Positions 1-6,907 of a stretch of 16,892 nucleotides of DNA are shown piece after piece (position 1 is the stretch's first letter; every line of letters starts with the position of its first letter). A model generated the notes under the pieces. It was not told the DNA's origin. It did not search any database and saw only the letters and a list, made by a program, of their open reading frames with translations. The position numbers were made by a program, and so were the translations under genes. The DNA is from Bacteroidales bacterium UBA5433 (lineage in GTDB: Bacteria; Bacteroidota; Bacteroidia; Bacteroidales; UBA932): assembly GCA_002427525.1 (NCBI GenBank), contig DIRP01000019.1, positions 1 to 16,892 on the forward strand, written 5' to 3'.

Positions 1-28
1 AAACCGCGGAAAAACGGCCTTTTGCTCT

Positions 29-137
29 AAGGGTAGTAAGTGCCACATGTTGGCGTAGCACTGCAACAGGCAGGAAGATAGCATGTTAACTCCTCGGTCT
101 AGAACCGGCTACTCACCACCCTTCCTGGGAGGCGTGG
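29..137 (+). other. Unassigned structured non-coding region (possible RNA)
   Basis: No reading frame is seen in 1-212. Bases 29-44 (AAGGGTAGTAAGTGCC) can pair with 107-123 (GGCTACTCACCACCCTT) in a stem of about 15 pairs with two A-C mismatches and a bulge. Inside it, 48-52 TGTTG can pair with 64-68 CAACA, and 95-98 CGGT with 104-107 ACCG around a five-base loop. Bases 116-137 form a competing hairpin, CCAC/GTGG plus CCTTC/GGAGG, that uses the 3' arm of the long stem, so the two folds exclude each other. The strand is assumed from the downstream gene. It could be a small RNA, the leader of the SulP gene, or the end of a mobile element cut by the window edge. I could not match it to tmRNA, RNase P, 6S, SRP or any riboswitch I know. 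Confidence 0.3.
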
Positions 138-162
138 AAAGGGCGGAAAGGGCAGAAAGCAG
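136..162. repeat. Three 9-base purine-rich tandem units
   Basis: GGAAAGGGC occurs twice in a row (136-144, 145-153) and is followed by a degenerate third unit, AGAAAGCAG (154-162). It sits between the structured region and the SulP gene. No function is apparent. It is too short to be more than a minor slippage product. Confidence 0.5.
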
Positions 163-192
163 CCGGGGTTTTTAAATATCAGAATAATTGGA

Positions 193-200
193 TAAATTTA
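193..200 (+). promoter_or_regulatory. Weak -7-like box upstream of SulP gene
   Basis: TAAATTTA matches the Bacteroidota -7 consensus TAnnTTTG except at the last base, and lies 54 bases before the preferred ATG at 255. TTTA at 171-174 is near the expected -33 position but is not TTTG. The call rests on position and partial match only. Confidence 0.25.
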
Positions 201-254
201 CAACTTCATTTTTTGAGGAAGCAAGTAGAGTGTTCACAGCAGCAAATTCCGGAA

Positions 255-2006
255 ATGGGTAAGAAGAAGATCACCAAAGACACCGTAGTAGAGAAACTAC
301 GCAATTACAATTTTTCATTTAAGCCGGTTTTATGGTCGTGTATGAAGGATTATTCCAAGGAAAAATTCTTAAAAGACTTAATGGCCGGTATCATCGTAGG
401 TATTGTGGCGTTGCCGCTGGCTATTGCCTTTGGAATTGCATCGGGGGTAAGTCCGGAAAAAGGCCTGATTACAGCGATCATTGGGGGTTTTATTGTTTCG
501 TTTCTGGGAGGTTCTACCGTTCAGATAGGAGGTCCTACCGGTGCTTTTATTGTTATCGTTTACGGGATTGTACAGACCTATGGTACAGAAGGACTGGCTG
601 TGGCTACACTTATGGCCGGGATACTTCTTTTGTTGATGGGAATATTCAAACTGGGGAGTGTGATCCGTTTTATTCCTTATCCTATTGTGGTAGGTTTTAC
701 CAGTGGTATTGCCGTAACCATTTTTTCTACACAGATAAAGGATTTGTTTGGAATGCAAATAGAAAATGTGCCGGCAGATTTTATTTCCAAATGGGGTGCC
801 TATGCCACTCATATAGGAACCACTTCAATTCTTTCTCTGGTGGTTGGGTTGGCAAGCCTTGCTATTATAATTTTTACTCCGCGTTTTATCAAGAAAATTC
901 CCGGTTCTTTGGTTGCTATTGTGTTGATGACGCTTGTGGTGTATCTCTACAGGCGTTTTACAGGTGACACATCCATCGAGACTATTGGGGATCGTTTTAT
1001 CTTGGCAACATCGTTGCCTCAGCCGGAAAAGCTTTCCATATCTGTGTCAACCATAACCCAACTGATTTCCCCGGCCTTTACTATTGCTATGCTGGGGGCC
1101 ATTGAATCGTTGCTTTCTGCAACGGTGGCTGACGGAGTTACCGGACATAAGCACAATTCCAATACAGAATTGATTGCTCAGGGAGCGGCCAATATTATTG
1201 TCCCCATATTTGGCGGGATTCCTGTTACGGGAGCTATTGCCCGTACGATGGCAAATATTAACAACGGTGGAAAAACTCCTGTTGCCGGAATTATTCACGC
1301 TATTGTGCTGTTGCTTATATTGCTTTTTTTGGGACCGCTCACTACGCATATACCTATGGCTTGTCTTGCCGGTGTGCTGGTTATTGTAGCCTATAACATG
1401 AGTGAATGGAGAACTTTCCTTTCGCTGCTAAAAAACCCTAAAAGTGATGTAGCCGTTTTGCTGACCACTTTCTTTTTGACGGTTTTCTTTGACCTGACCG
1501 TTGCTATTGAGCTGGGACTTCTGCTGGCTATGTTCATGTTTATGAGGCGGGTGATTGAAACTTCCCATATATCTGTGCTAAAAGACGAGGTGGATCTAAG
1601 CCAGGACAGTGATATACATACGAAAGAGGATATTCTTGTACTTCCCCCAAGAGTAGAAGTCTATGAAATTGATGGTCCTTTCTTTTTTGGTATTGCCAGC
1701 AAGTTTGATGAAAGTATGAAGTTGCTGGGAGATAAACCCAGGGTACGGATTATCCGGATGAGAAAAGTACCCTTTATGGATTCAACCGGATTGCACAACT
1801 TGCAAAGTTTTTACAGACTGTCTAAGAAAGAAGGCATACAGATAGTCCTTTCCGGTGTGAACAAGAAGGTACATCAGGTAATGGACAAGAGTGGATTTTC
1901 AGATACAATTGGTCAGGACAACATTTGCAGTCACATTGACTTTGCCGTTAAAAGGGCAGAAGACTTGCTGGAGCTACCGGAAGAACCCAAACGAAAAAAG
2001 GCATAA
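255..2006 (+). CDS. SulP-family anion permease with C-terminal STAS domain
   Basis: An inner-membrane transporter of the SLC26/SulP family, which moves sulfate, bicarbonate or other anions by symport or exchange. The protein is 583 residues from the ATG at 255. The frame is open back to a TTG at 213, but the ATG gives the usual short basic cytoplasmic N-terminus (GKKKITKD). Residues from about 45 to 430 form the SulP membrane core of many hydrophobic segments, beginning DLMAGIIVGIVALPLAIAFG and including the GGPTGAF loop, as in other SulP proteins. From about residue 466 to 565 lies a STAS domain with the hallmark DSTG at 509-512, the position that is phosphorylated or binds nucleotide in anti-sigma-factor antagonists. 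The tail is very basic (KRKKA). The substrate cannot be read from sequence; a bicarbonate carrier of the BicA kind is as likely as a sulfate carrier. It converges on the C69 gene 25 bases downstream and appears monocistronic. Confidence 0.93.
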   Translation: MGKKKITKDTVVEKLRNYNFSFKPVLWSCMKDYSKEKFLKDLMAGIIVGIVALPLAIAFGIASGVSPEKGLITAIIGGFIVSFLGGSTVQIGGPTGAFIVIVYGIVQTYGTEGLAVATLMAGILLLLMGIFKLGSVIRFIPYPIVVGFTSGIAVTIFSTQIKDLFGMQIENVPADFISKWGAYATHIGTTSILSLVVGLASLAIIIFTPRFIKKIPGSLVAIVLMTLVVYLYRRFTGDTSIETIGDRFILATSLPQPEKLSISVSTITQLISPAFTIAMLGAIESLLSATVADGVTGHKHNSNTELIAQGAANIIVPIFGGIPVTGAIARTMANINNGGKTPVAGIIHAIVLLLILLFLGPLTTHIPMACLAGVLVIVAYNMSEWRTFLSLLKNPKSDVAVLLTTFFLTVFFDLTVAIELGLLLAMFMFMRRVIETSHISVLKDEVDLSQDSDIHTKEDILVLPPRVEVYEIDGPFFFGIASKFDESMKLLGDKPRVRIIRMRKVPFMDSTGLHNLQSFYRLSKKEGIQIVLSGVNKKVHQVMDKSGFSDTIGQDNICSHIDFAVKRAEDLLELPEEPKRKKA

Positions 2007-2031
2007 AGCCCCGGTTCTTTACCATCCCGGA

Positions 2032-3705
2032 CTACGGCAGCAGCAGTTTCTCTCCGGTATCTTTTACAACGGCTTCTTTCCAGCGTTGGTCATAGCCGCC
2101 GTATATGGGCGGTGGCGGAATGGAATCTGCATGGCCGTTTGTCATGAAGCTTCCGTCGGGGTTTTGTTTCTTTATGTTCCCGTCTATGTATTTTACAAGC
2201 AGGTAGATGTCCAGTTCTTGCCAGCGTTTGAACAAGTCAGAGGCTGTACGCAGGGAATAGTCAGTTAGAAAACGGCGGGCCAGCAAAGGGTCTTCTTCCC
2301 ACAGCTCCAAAGCTTGTTTGTCAACAGAAGGGATTTCATTTATTCGTGCATGCTCGTGTGCATCCAACACCCTGCGTACTTCTGCGCCAATTTGGTTGTA
2401 ACGCAGGTAAGCAAAGTGTGCTACACGATTGCACAGCCAGAACATAGAATTTGGGGAATATTCAAGCATGGAAGCGCCTTGCCCCAGTGCGTAATGGGGA
2501 GATACTTCCAGAGATGAGCTGTATATGGGAGTAAGGGGCGAGGTGCCCGCATCGTCTACAGCAAACCAGAAAATACCGCCTAGGTGGTCGGGCATGCCGC
2601 TACGGGCTTGACCTACAAACCAAAAGCCGGTTTGTTGGGTAACAATGGCGCGTTCGTTCAGGTAGGTTTCCCCGTCCACTTCAAACGTCATGGGGCGCCA
2701 GCGGTAAGGCAGTTCGTGGCCTCCGGCTCCTATGTCGCACGTCATATCCATAGGGGTGTCGTCGTAATGGTCCCGCATCATGTCGGCCACCTGTTTGAGG
2801 GTCAGCTTTTCTTTAGCTTGTACATACAGGGGCAGGGGGCGACTCAGGTCGTGCCCCAGGGCATAAGGCAGGTAGGGTGCCATATCCTCGGCTCCGTGTT
2901 TGTTGAAGAAAGCCCACACCCGGGCATCGCAACCGCGGACTGTGCTTCCGTCTGCCGGACCGTATGTCTCGGCAAAACTAAAGAGGTTATCGGGTCCGTT
3001 GTAAAGGCCGGTTTCTCGCGCATGCTCAATAACATCGGGGGCATACAGGCAGTTTTCAGGGTCGTTCAGCGGGAAGGTGCGAATCCGGGCCTGGTTGGCA
3101 TGGGCACTTATGGTCCCGTCGGGAAGTCGGATGGCCACCCAGACAATGCCTTTGTTTGTATTTATTCCGTTTTTCATGTGTGGAGCTTTGGCAATGACAT
3201 CCATGAACCACACTTCGTTAGGGTCTGCAAAGGAAATGGATTCTCCGGAAGAGGCATATCCATATTCATTGGCGAGGGACGTGAAAATTTCAATAGCTTC
3301 TCTGGCTGTACGTGCCCGTTGCAGGCAAATGTACATAAGGGAACCGTAATCTACGATTCCCTGAGGATCACGGTGTTCAGAGAGCCCGCCCCAGGTGCTT
3401 TCGCCAATGATTACCTGGTGTTCGTTCATATTTCCTACTACAGAATACGTTGCTGTTACCTGGGGTATCTTACCCAGGTAGCGGTTGGTACCCCATTCAC
3501 GGACGTTCATAAAAGTGCCGGCCGGATAAAGTGCAGCCGGGTAGAACGCCAGACAACCGTAACGGGTATGTGAATCGGCTGCGTAAGTGACCATGCAGGA
3601 ACCATCTGCAGATGCCCCTTTGGTAACCATCAGGTTGGTGCATGAAAAAGCGTTGTTTGCAGATAAAATAAAAACAAGAGAAAAAAGAAGTGTACGAGGT
3701 TTCAT
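2032..3705 (-). CDS. Secreted C69-family dipeptidase (PepD type)
   Basis: An N-terminal-nucleophile cysteine hydrolase of MEROPS family C69, whose members cleave dipeptides. The 557-residue protein starts with a Sec signal peptide (basic MKPR, then a hydrophobic run to about residue 19). Cys22 follows directly in SCTNLMVTKGASADGS, the usual C69 start, so removal of the leader would expose the catalytic cysteine as the new N-terminus. The AFSC context is not a good lipobox (-2 is Phe), so I read Cys22 as the nucleophile and not as a lipidation site, though I cannot exclude the latter. Further family-like blocks are NMNEHQVIIGESTWGG and PNEVWFMDVI. The length is normal for Bacteroidales members. 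Location is probably periplasmic or surface. A perfect -7 box (TATCTTTG) ends only 5 bases before the ATG. A long antisense frame (2584-3573) is a shadow of this gene. Confidence 0.9.
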   Translation of the reverse strand: MKPRTLLFSLVFILSANNAFSCTNLMVTKGASADGSCMVTYAADSHTRYGCLAFYPAALYPAGTFMNVREWGTNRYLGKIPQVTATYSVVGNMNEHQVIIGESTWGGLSEHRDPQGIVDYGSLMYICLQRARTAREAIEIFTSLANEYGYASSGESISFADPNEVWFMDVIAKAPHMKNGINTNKGIVWVAIRLPDGTISAHANQARIRTFPLNDPENCLYAPDVIEHARETGLYNGPDNLFSFAETYGPADGSTVRGCDARVWAFFNKHGAEDMAPYLPYALGHDLSRPLPLYVQAKEKLTLKQVADMMRDHYDDTPMDMTCDIGAGGHELPYRWRPMTFEVDGETYLNERAIVTQQTGFWFVGQARSGMPDHLGGIFWFAVDDAGTSPLTPIYSSSLEVSPHYALGQGASMLEYSPNSMFWLCNRVAHFAYLRYNQIGAEVRRVLDAHEHARINEIPSVDKQALELWEEDPLLARRFLTDYSLRTASDLFKRWQELDIYLLVKYIDGNIKKQNPDGSFMTNGHADSIPPPPIYGGYDQRWKEAVVKDTGEKLLLP

Positions 3706-3710
3706 GGGAA

Positions 3711-3718
3711 CAAAGATA
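3711..3718 (-). promoter_or_regulatory. -7 promoter box for the C69 peptidase gene
   Basis: The minus strand reads TATCTTTG, a full match to TAnnTTTG, the -7 element used by the Bacteroidota primary sigma factor. It ends 5 bases before the start codon, so the transcript would begin at or very near the ATG. No TTTG is visible at the expected -33 spacing. The same octamer precedes kbl at 13150-13157. Confidence 0.55.
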
Positions 3719-3750
3719 AAAAATTGGCTGGCGCTATAGGGTATTTATCT

Positions 3751-3758
3751 TAATTTTG
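3751..3758 (+). promoter_or_regulatory. -7 promoter box for the alkaline phosphatase gene
   Basis: TAATTTTG is a full match to TAnnTTTG. It ends 9 bases before ATG 3768 and 15 before the in-frame ATG at 3774. The only nearby -33-like sequence, TTGG at 3724-3727, is spaced too far (23 bases). The box lies 32 bases from the opposing C69 box, so the two promoters are packed into 62 bases of intergenic DNA. Confidence 0.5.
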
Positions 3759-3767
3759 TAAAAAACA

Positions 3768-4841
3768 ATGGATATGAAAACACAACGCAGGTTCTTTTTA
3801 TGCATTTTCACTGTGGTTGCTTTTGTGGCAATAACAGCCTGTGCAAACGCTTCTTCTCAGGATCAGACAGCTCCCCGGAATATCATTTACCTGATTGGTG
3901 ATGGAATGGGGTACGGCCAGGTGTCAACACTTATCATGGAAAATGCCGTAAATAAAGAAAAGTACGAACCTTCCCAGATAAACCGTATTAAGCATATGGG
4001 CATGGCAACTACTTATTCTGCAAGCAGTAAAGTAACCGATTCAGCAGCAGGAGGTACGGCTCTGGCCACGGGAGAAAAAACCAACAACGGTACGGTGGGC
4101 TTGAATCCGCAAGGGGACACACTTACCAGTGTGCTGGTAGAAGCTGCCGCCATGGGCAAATCTACCGGGATTGTTGTCAACACGGCTATTCTGGATGCCA
4201 CCCCTGCGGCTTTTTATGCGCATGTACCTCAGCGTAAACTCTGGGACGAGATTGCTATGCAGCTGACCCACCATTCATTTGATGTGCTGATGGGGGATGG
4301 ACTCATGTTTTTTAACGAAAGGGAAGACAGCCTGAATTTGATAGAAGTGTTTAAGAATAAAGGATATACTTTTAGCGATTCCTGGGAAGAAGCCAAAACG
4401 TGGGATATAGAAGATAGAATGTTGGTTTTAACAGATATTAAATATTTGTTACCCCAGGCAGTGGAAAAGGCGCTTGAGTGGTTAGACCGGAAAGACAATC
4501 CCAATGGCTTCTTTCTGATGATTGAGCAGGCACGTATTGATGGGAAGGGACATAATAACGAGGTCCAGGGTTTGGTATTTGAAATGGAGGTTATGGATCA
4601 AGTGATGAAAGTAGTTTTAGATTATGCAGATGCCCATCCGGGAACATTAGTAGTAATTACAGCAGACCATGAAACGGGAGGAGCCAATATCGGGTACGAC
4701 GGACGCCCGTTTTTCAGTACAAAAGGGCATACGGGTAGCGTAGTTCCTGTATTTGCTTACGGTCCCGGTGCAGAGTGCTTTACAGGACTTATGGATAATA
4801 TAGAAATCCCCGCCAGGCTCCGTCAACTTATGAGTTACTAA
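3768..4841 (+). CDS. Alkaline phosphatase, PhoA family, predicted lipoprotein
   Basis: A metal-dependent phosphomonoesterase that releases phosphate outside the cytoplasm. The signal sequence ends in a lipobox-like ITAC (Cys25), so the protein is probably lipid-anchored. At 357 residues it is shorter than E. coli PhoA. Most of the catalytic set is visible and collinear with E. coli: metal ligand Asp45 in IGDGMG; nucleophile Ser92 in TDSAAGGTA; DATPAA with Asp143 and Thr145; phosphate-binding Arg156; Glu253, Asp258 and His262 in EQARIDGKGH; Asp300-His301 in TADHETGG; His321 in GHTG. The residue after Asp258, Lys328 in E. coli, is Gly259 here. The start could be ATG 3768 or ATG 3774 (MKTQRR); the second leaves a slightly longer leader. 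Phosphate control cannot be judged: I see no recognisable Pho box, and the Bacteroidota site is poorly defined. It converges on the GH109 gene. Confidence 0.93.
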   Translation: MDMKTQRRFFLCIFTVVAFVAITACANASSQDQTAPRNIIYLIGDGMGYGQVSTLIMENAVNKEKYEPSQINRIKHMGMATTYSASSKVTDSAAGGTALATGEKTNNGTVGLNPQGDTLTSVLVEAAAMGKSTGIVVNTAILDATPAAFYAHVPQRKLWDEIAMQLTHHSFDVLMGDGLMFFNEREDSLNLIEVFKNKGYTFSDSWEEAKTWDIEDRMLVLTDIKYLLPQAVEKALEWLDRKDNPNGFFLMIEQARIDGKGHNNEVQGLVFEMEVMDQVMKVVLDYADAHPGTLVVITADHETGGANIGYDGRPFFSTKGHTGSVVPVFAYGPGAECFTGLMDNIEIPARLRQLMSY

Positions 4842-4860
4842 CGTTTTGAGAGAAGTTGAC
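4822..4860. repeat. 8-bp inverted repeat across the phosphatase stop codon
   Basis: GTCAACTT (4822-4829) and AAGTTGAC (4853-4860) are exact reverse complements around a 23-base loop that contains the phosphatase stop codon. A second overlapping pairing, TTTTGAG (4844-4850) with CTCAAAG (4862-4868), is also possible. Neither is followed by a T tract on either strand, so an intrinsic terminator is not supported. It may help 3'-end formation between the converging genes. Confidence 0.35.
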
Positions 4861-4900
4861 ACTCAAAGGAGTTTGGCTGAGTCCTAAAGACGGGGATATA

Positions 4901-6301
4901 TTACGATGTGGGTGACACCATGGCGTGGCGGTACCCCTGAATTTTATTCCAGCCGCCGCGTGTAAAGTCGGGAACACGTACGGGAGCATTTCCGTTTTCA
5001 ATAGAGATACGTCCCAGGGCTCCAATACAACTCCATTCGGCCAGGTCATATACGTCCATATCTAACGGCAACCCGTTACGCAAACAGTACACCAGGCGGT
5101 AGTCCATGATAAAGTCCATGCCTCCGTGCCCGCCTACCATTTTTGCTTGTTCTTCCAACTCTGCCTGAATGGGGTGTTTGTATTGTTCCATAAGTGCGCG
5201 CCTTATTTCTTCAGGAACAAACCGGTGAGCACTCAGGTTCTCCAGGTTTGGTGTTCCTTCCAAGGTTGCTTGTGGAATTTCCAGAGCGTAGCCCGGGACA
5301 GGGTATTTGGTGGCAAAACCTTTTGTGCCGGATAGCTGGTACATCCTGCTATAAGGCCGGGGAGATGACACATCGTGCTGGATATGTATGGTTTTTCCAT
5401 TTTGAGTACGGATAATGGTCATGGTATTTTGTCCGTTCTCAAATGTATAGGCTTCTTCCGGAGGTACCCCGCGTTTCTGAATCAGGAATTCCGGGATGTT
5501 AACCGATTTGGTATCCATGGCAACCAATATGTCCATTTTGTCGCCCCGGTGGATATCCAAAGCCTGGCATACAGGTCCCAGGCCGTGCGTTGCGTAGACA
5601 TCCCCACTGAATTTCCGGTTAAATTCCATACGCCAGTCGCCTTCGTAATGATCCCAAAAATCTTCCAGGTTGTGGATGTAGGCACCTTCTCCATGAAGAA
5701 TCTCTCCAAAGAGTCCTTGCTGAGCCATATACAGGGTGGTCAATTCAAAGAAATCATACACGCAGTTTTCCAGCATCATACAATGCTTGCGTGTTTTTTC
5801 AGAAGTGTTTATAATATTCCATATTTCATCCAGATCCATAGCTCCCGGGACTTCTACCGCAACATGCTTTCCTTGTTCCATAGCATATACAGCCATTTGG
5901 GCATGAGTTTGCCAGTCTGTGGCAATATATACCAGATCTATGTCTTCCCTGTCACATAACTCTTTCCAGGCATGGTCACTGCCACTGTAAGCGGCAGCCT
6001 GAGGGAATCCAGCATTTATAAGGATATTCTGTGATGAATCCACTCGTTCTTCGTGCTTGTCACACAGGGCCACAATCTGAATTCCCGGAATGTGGGTAAA
6101 ACGCCTGACGGCTCCCGGACCACGCATACCCAACCCAATGAAGCCAACCCGGACTGTATCCAGGGCCGGTGCCGCAAATGCAAGCATGTCTTCTTGCCCT
6201 GCCGGACGTGGCGGGATTTTGGTTTCTATGGGAATGGATGTAGTACAGGCTGCCAGAAAAACGAGCACTGCCGGAATAAAGATTTTGTAAACTTTTTTCA
6301 T
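4901..6301 (-). CDS. GH109-like NAD-dependent glycosidase / Gfo-Idh-MocA lipoprotein
   Basis: It belongs to the Gfo/Idh/MocA fold, and its length and sequence style fit glycoside hydrolase family 109. Characterised GH109 members cleave alpha-N-acetylgalactosamine by an NAD-assisted oxidation-elimination-addition-reduction route. From ATG 6301 the protein is 466 residues; an upstream TTG (6337) would overlap cobO and precede the signal peptide, so it was rejected. The signal peptide ends in lipobox LAAC (Cys19). A Rossmann motif GFIGLGMRGPG lies at 53-63, QGKHVAVEVPGA surrounds the conserved Glu150-Val-Pro, and FSGDVYATHGLGP carries His239. GGHGGMDF lies nearer the C-terminus. A cofactor-dependent enzyme with a lipoprotein signal is typical of this family, since NAD stays bound during turnover. 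GalNAc specificity is inference, as many relatives act on other sugars. It lies 25 bases downstream of cobO, in the same direction. Confidence 0.85.
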   Translation of the reverse strand: MKKVYKIFIPAVLVFLAACTTSIPIETKIPPRPAGQEDMLAFAAPALDTVRVGFIGLGMRGPGAVRRFTHIPGIQIVALCDKHEERVDSSQNILINAGFPQAAAYSGSDHAWKELCDREDIDLVYIATDWQTHAQMAVYAMEQGKHVAVEVPGAMDLDEIWNIINTSEKTRKHCMMLENCVYDFFELTTLYMAQQGLFGEILHGEGAYIHNLEDFWDHYEGDWRMEFNRKFSGDVYATHGLGPVCQALDIHRGDKMDILVAMDTKSVNIPEFLIQKRGVPPEEAYTFENGQNTMTIIRTQNGKTIHIQHDVSSPRPYSRMYQLSGTKGFATKYPVPGYALEIPQATLEGTPNLENLSAHRFVPEEIRRALMEQYKHPIQAELEEQAKMVGGHGGMDFIMDYRLVYCLRNGLPLDMDVYDLAEWSCIGALGRISIENGNAPVRVPDFTRGGWNKIQGYRHAMVSPTS

Positions 6302-6321
6302 AGTATTTAGTATTAGAGAAA

Positions 6322-6329
6322 CAACATTA
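6322..6329 (-). promoter_or_regulatory. Possible -7-like box before the GH109 gene
   Basis: The minus strand reads TAATGTTG, one mismatch from TAnnTTTG, exactly 20 bases before the GH109 ATG and overlapping the cobO stop codon. cobO has the near-identical TAATATTG also exactly 20 bases before its ATG. The match is weak and may be chance in AT-rich DNA. Confidence 0.2.
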
Positions 6330-6851
6330 ATATTCAATCCCCGGGCGGGCTTCTACGCCACGAGTCCAATAGTGTTTGATTTCCTGCATTTCTGTTACCA
6401 GATCTGCTTCTTCAAGAAGTTTTTTAGGAGCGTTTCTGCCGGTAAGAATCACTTCTGTGCCCGGATGTCTGTTCCGGAGTACAGAAAGCAGATCATCCAC
6501 TGTAAACAGGTTGTAGTAGAGAGCAATGCAGGCCTCATCCAACACCACTACCCCGTACCGGCCGGCAGCCAATATTCCGGCCACTTCTTTTAGCCCGTTT
6601 ACGGCTGCATCAATGTCTTCCTGCCCGGGTACCTTGTGTATAAAACAGTCCCGGCCGTATTGCCTTACCTCAATACCGGGGATGTATTCCCGAAGGGCTT
6701 TTAGTTCTGCATATTCTTTGCCTTTTACAAATTGAGCAAAGAATACTTTCTTGCCGGCTCCTGTAGCGCGTAAGGCCAGACCCAGTGCAGCCGTGGTTTT
6801 CCCTTTGCCATTCCCTGTATAAACATGGATATATCCTTTTTCTGTTTTCAT
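6327..6851 (-). CDS. cobO: Cob(I)yrinic acid a,c-diamide adenosyltransferase (CobO/BtuR)
   Basis: This cytoplasmic enzyme moves the adenosyl group of ATP onto reduced corrinoids, making the coenzyme form of vitamin B12 during synthesis or salvage. The 174-residue length is normal for the BtuR/CobO/CobA family. The family P-loop is GNGKGKTT (13-20), in the family-style opening HVYTGNGKGKTTAALGLALR. A Walker-B-like VVVLDEAC follows, then VILTGRNAP, and the C-terminus ends KHYWTRGVEARPGIEY, close to the family's usual K-Y-G-A-GIE ending. No other corrinoid gene is in the window, and I see no cobalamin riboswitch in the 60-base leader. Instead a 24-bp palindrome lies 26 bases upstream of the ATG. 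The gene is followed at 25 bases by the GH109 gene, which need not share its pathway. Confidence 0.94.
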   Translation of the reverse strand: MKTEKGYIHVYTGNGKGKTTAALGLALRATGAGKKVFFAQFVKGKEYAELKALREYIPGIEVRQYGRDCFIHKVPGQEDIDAAVNGLKEVAGILAAGRYGVVVLDEACIALYYNLFTVDDLLSVLRNRHPGTEVILTGRNAPKKLLEEADLVTEMQEIKHYWTRGVEARPGIEY

Positions 6852-6871
6852 ACTACATTGTTTGGTACTTA

Positions 6872-6879
6872 CAATATTA
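6872..6879 (-). promoter_or_regulatory. Possible -7-like box for cobO
   Basis: The minus strand reads TAATATTG, one mismatch from TAnnTTTG, 20 bases before the cobO ATG. The palindrome at 6878-6901 begins at its upstream edge, so a protein bound there would cover the region just upstream of the -7 box. Confidence 0.3.
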
Positions 6880-6901
6880 CTAAAATCCGAGGATTTTAGT
6901 A
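6878..6901. promoter_or_regulatory. 24-bp palindrome between cobO and EamA genes, likely operator
   Basis: The arms TACTAAAATCC (6878-6888) and GGATTTTAGTA (6891-6901) are exact reverse complements separated by only GA. Two bases cannot form an RNA loop unless the end pair opens, and there is no T tract, so a protein-binding operator is more likely than a terminator. It sits in the 60-base divergent gap, touching the -7-like boxes on both sides (6872-6879 minus, 6900-6907 plus). A repressor bound here could control cobO-GH109 and the transporter run together. No regulator gene is present in the window to pair with it. Confidence 0.6.
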
Positions 6902-6907
6902 CTTTTA
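6900..6907 (+). promoter_or_regulatory. -7-like box for the EamA transporter gene
   Basis: TACTTTTA matches TAnnTTTG except at the final base and ends 4 bases before the ATG at 6912. If used, it gives a leaderless transcript. It overlaps the last two bases of the palindrome. Confidence 0.35.

Noticed and set aside
1..212. tRNA, tmRNA, RNase P or 5S rRNA in the left-edge non-coding DNA
   Set aside because: There is no cloverleaf or CCA end, and none of the conserved RNase P, tmRNA or 5S sequence blocks is recognised.
332..967. A 211-codon frame overlapping the SulP gene on the same strand
   Set aside because: It is rich in Tyr, Cys and Arg, as expected of a shifted reading of hydrophobic coding DNA. 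The SulP frame is clear through this region.
2584..3573. A 329-codon open frame antisense to the C69 peptidase gene
   Set aside because: It has no recognisable domain and lies wholly within a well-supported gene. Long antisense frames are common opposite moderately GC-rich coding DNA.
6301..6337. Upstream TTG start for the GH109 gene at 6337
   Set aside because: It overlaps the cobO end and would place 12 residues before a standard lipoprotein signal. ATG 6301 is the natural start.
6878..6901. The cobO-EamA palindrome as an intrinsic terminator
   Set aside because: The genes diverge from it, so nothing needs terminating there. Its two-base centre cannot form a normal loop, and no T tract follows.
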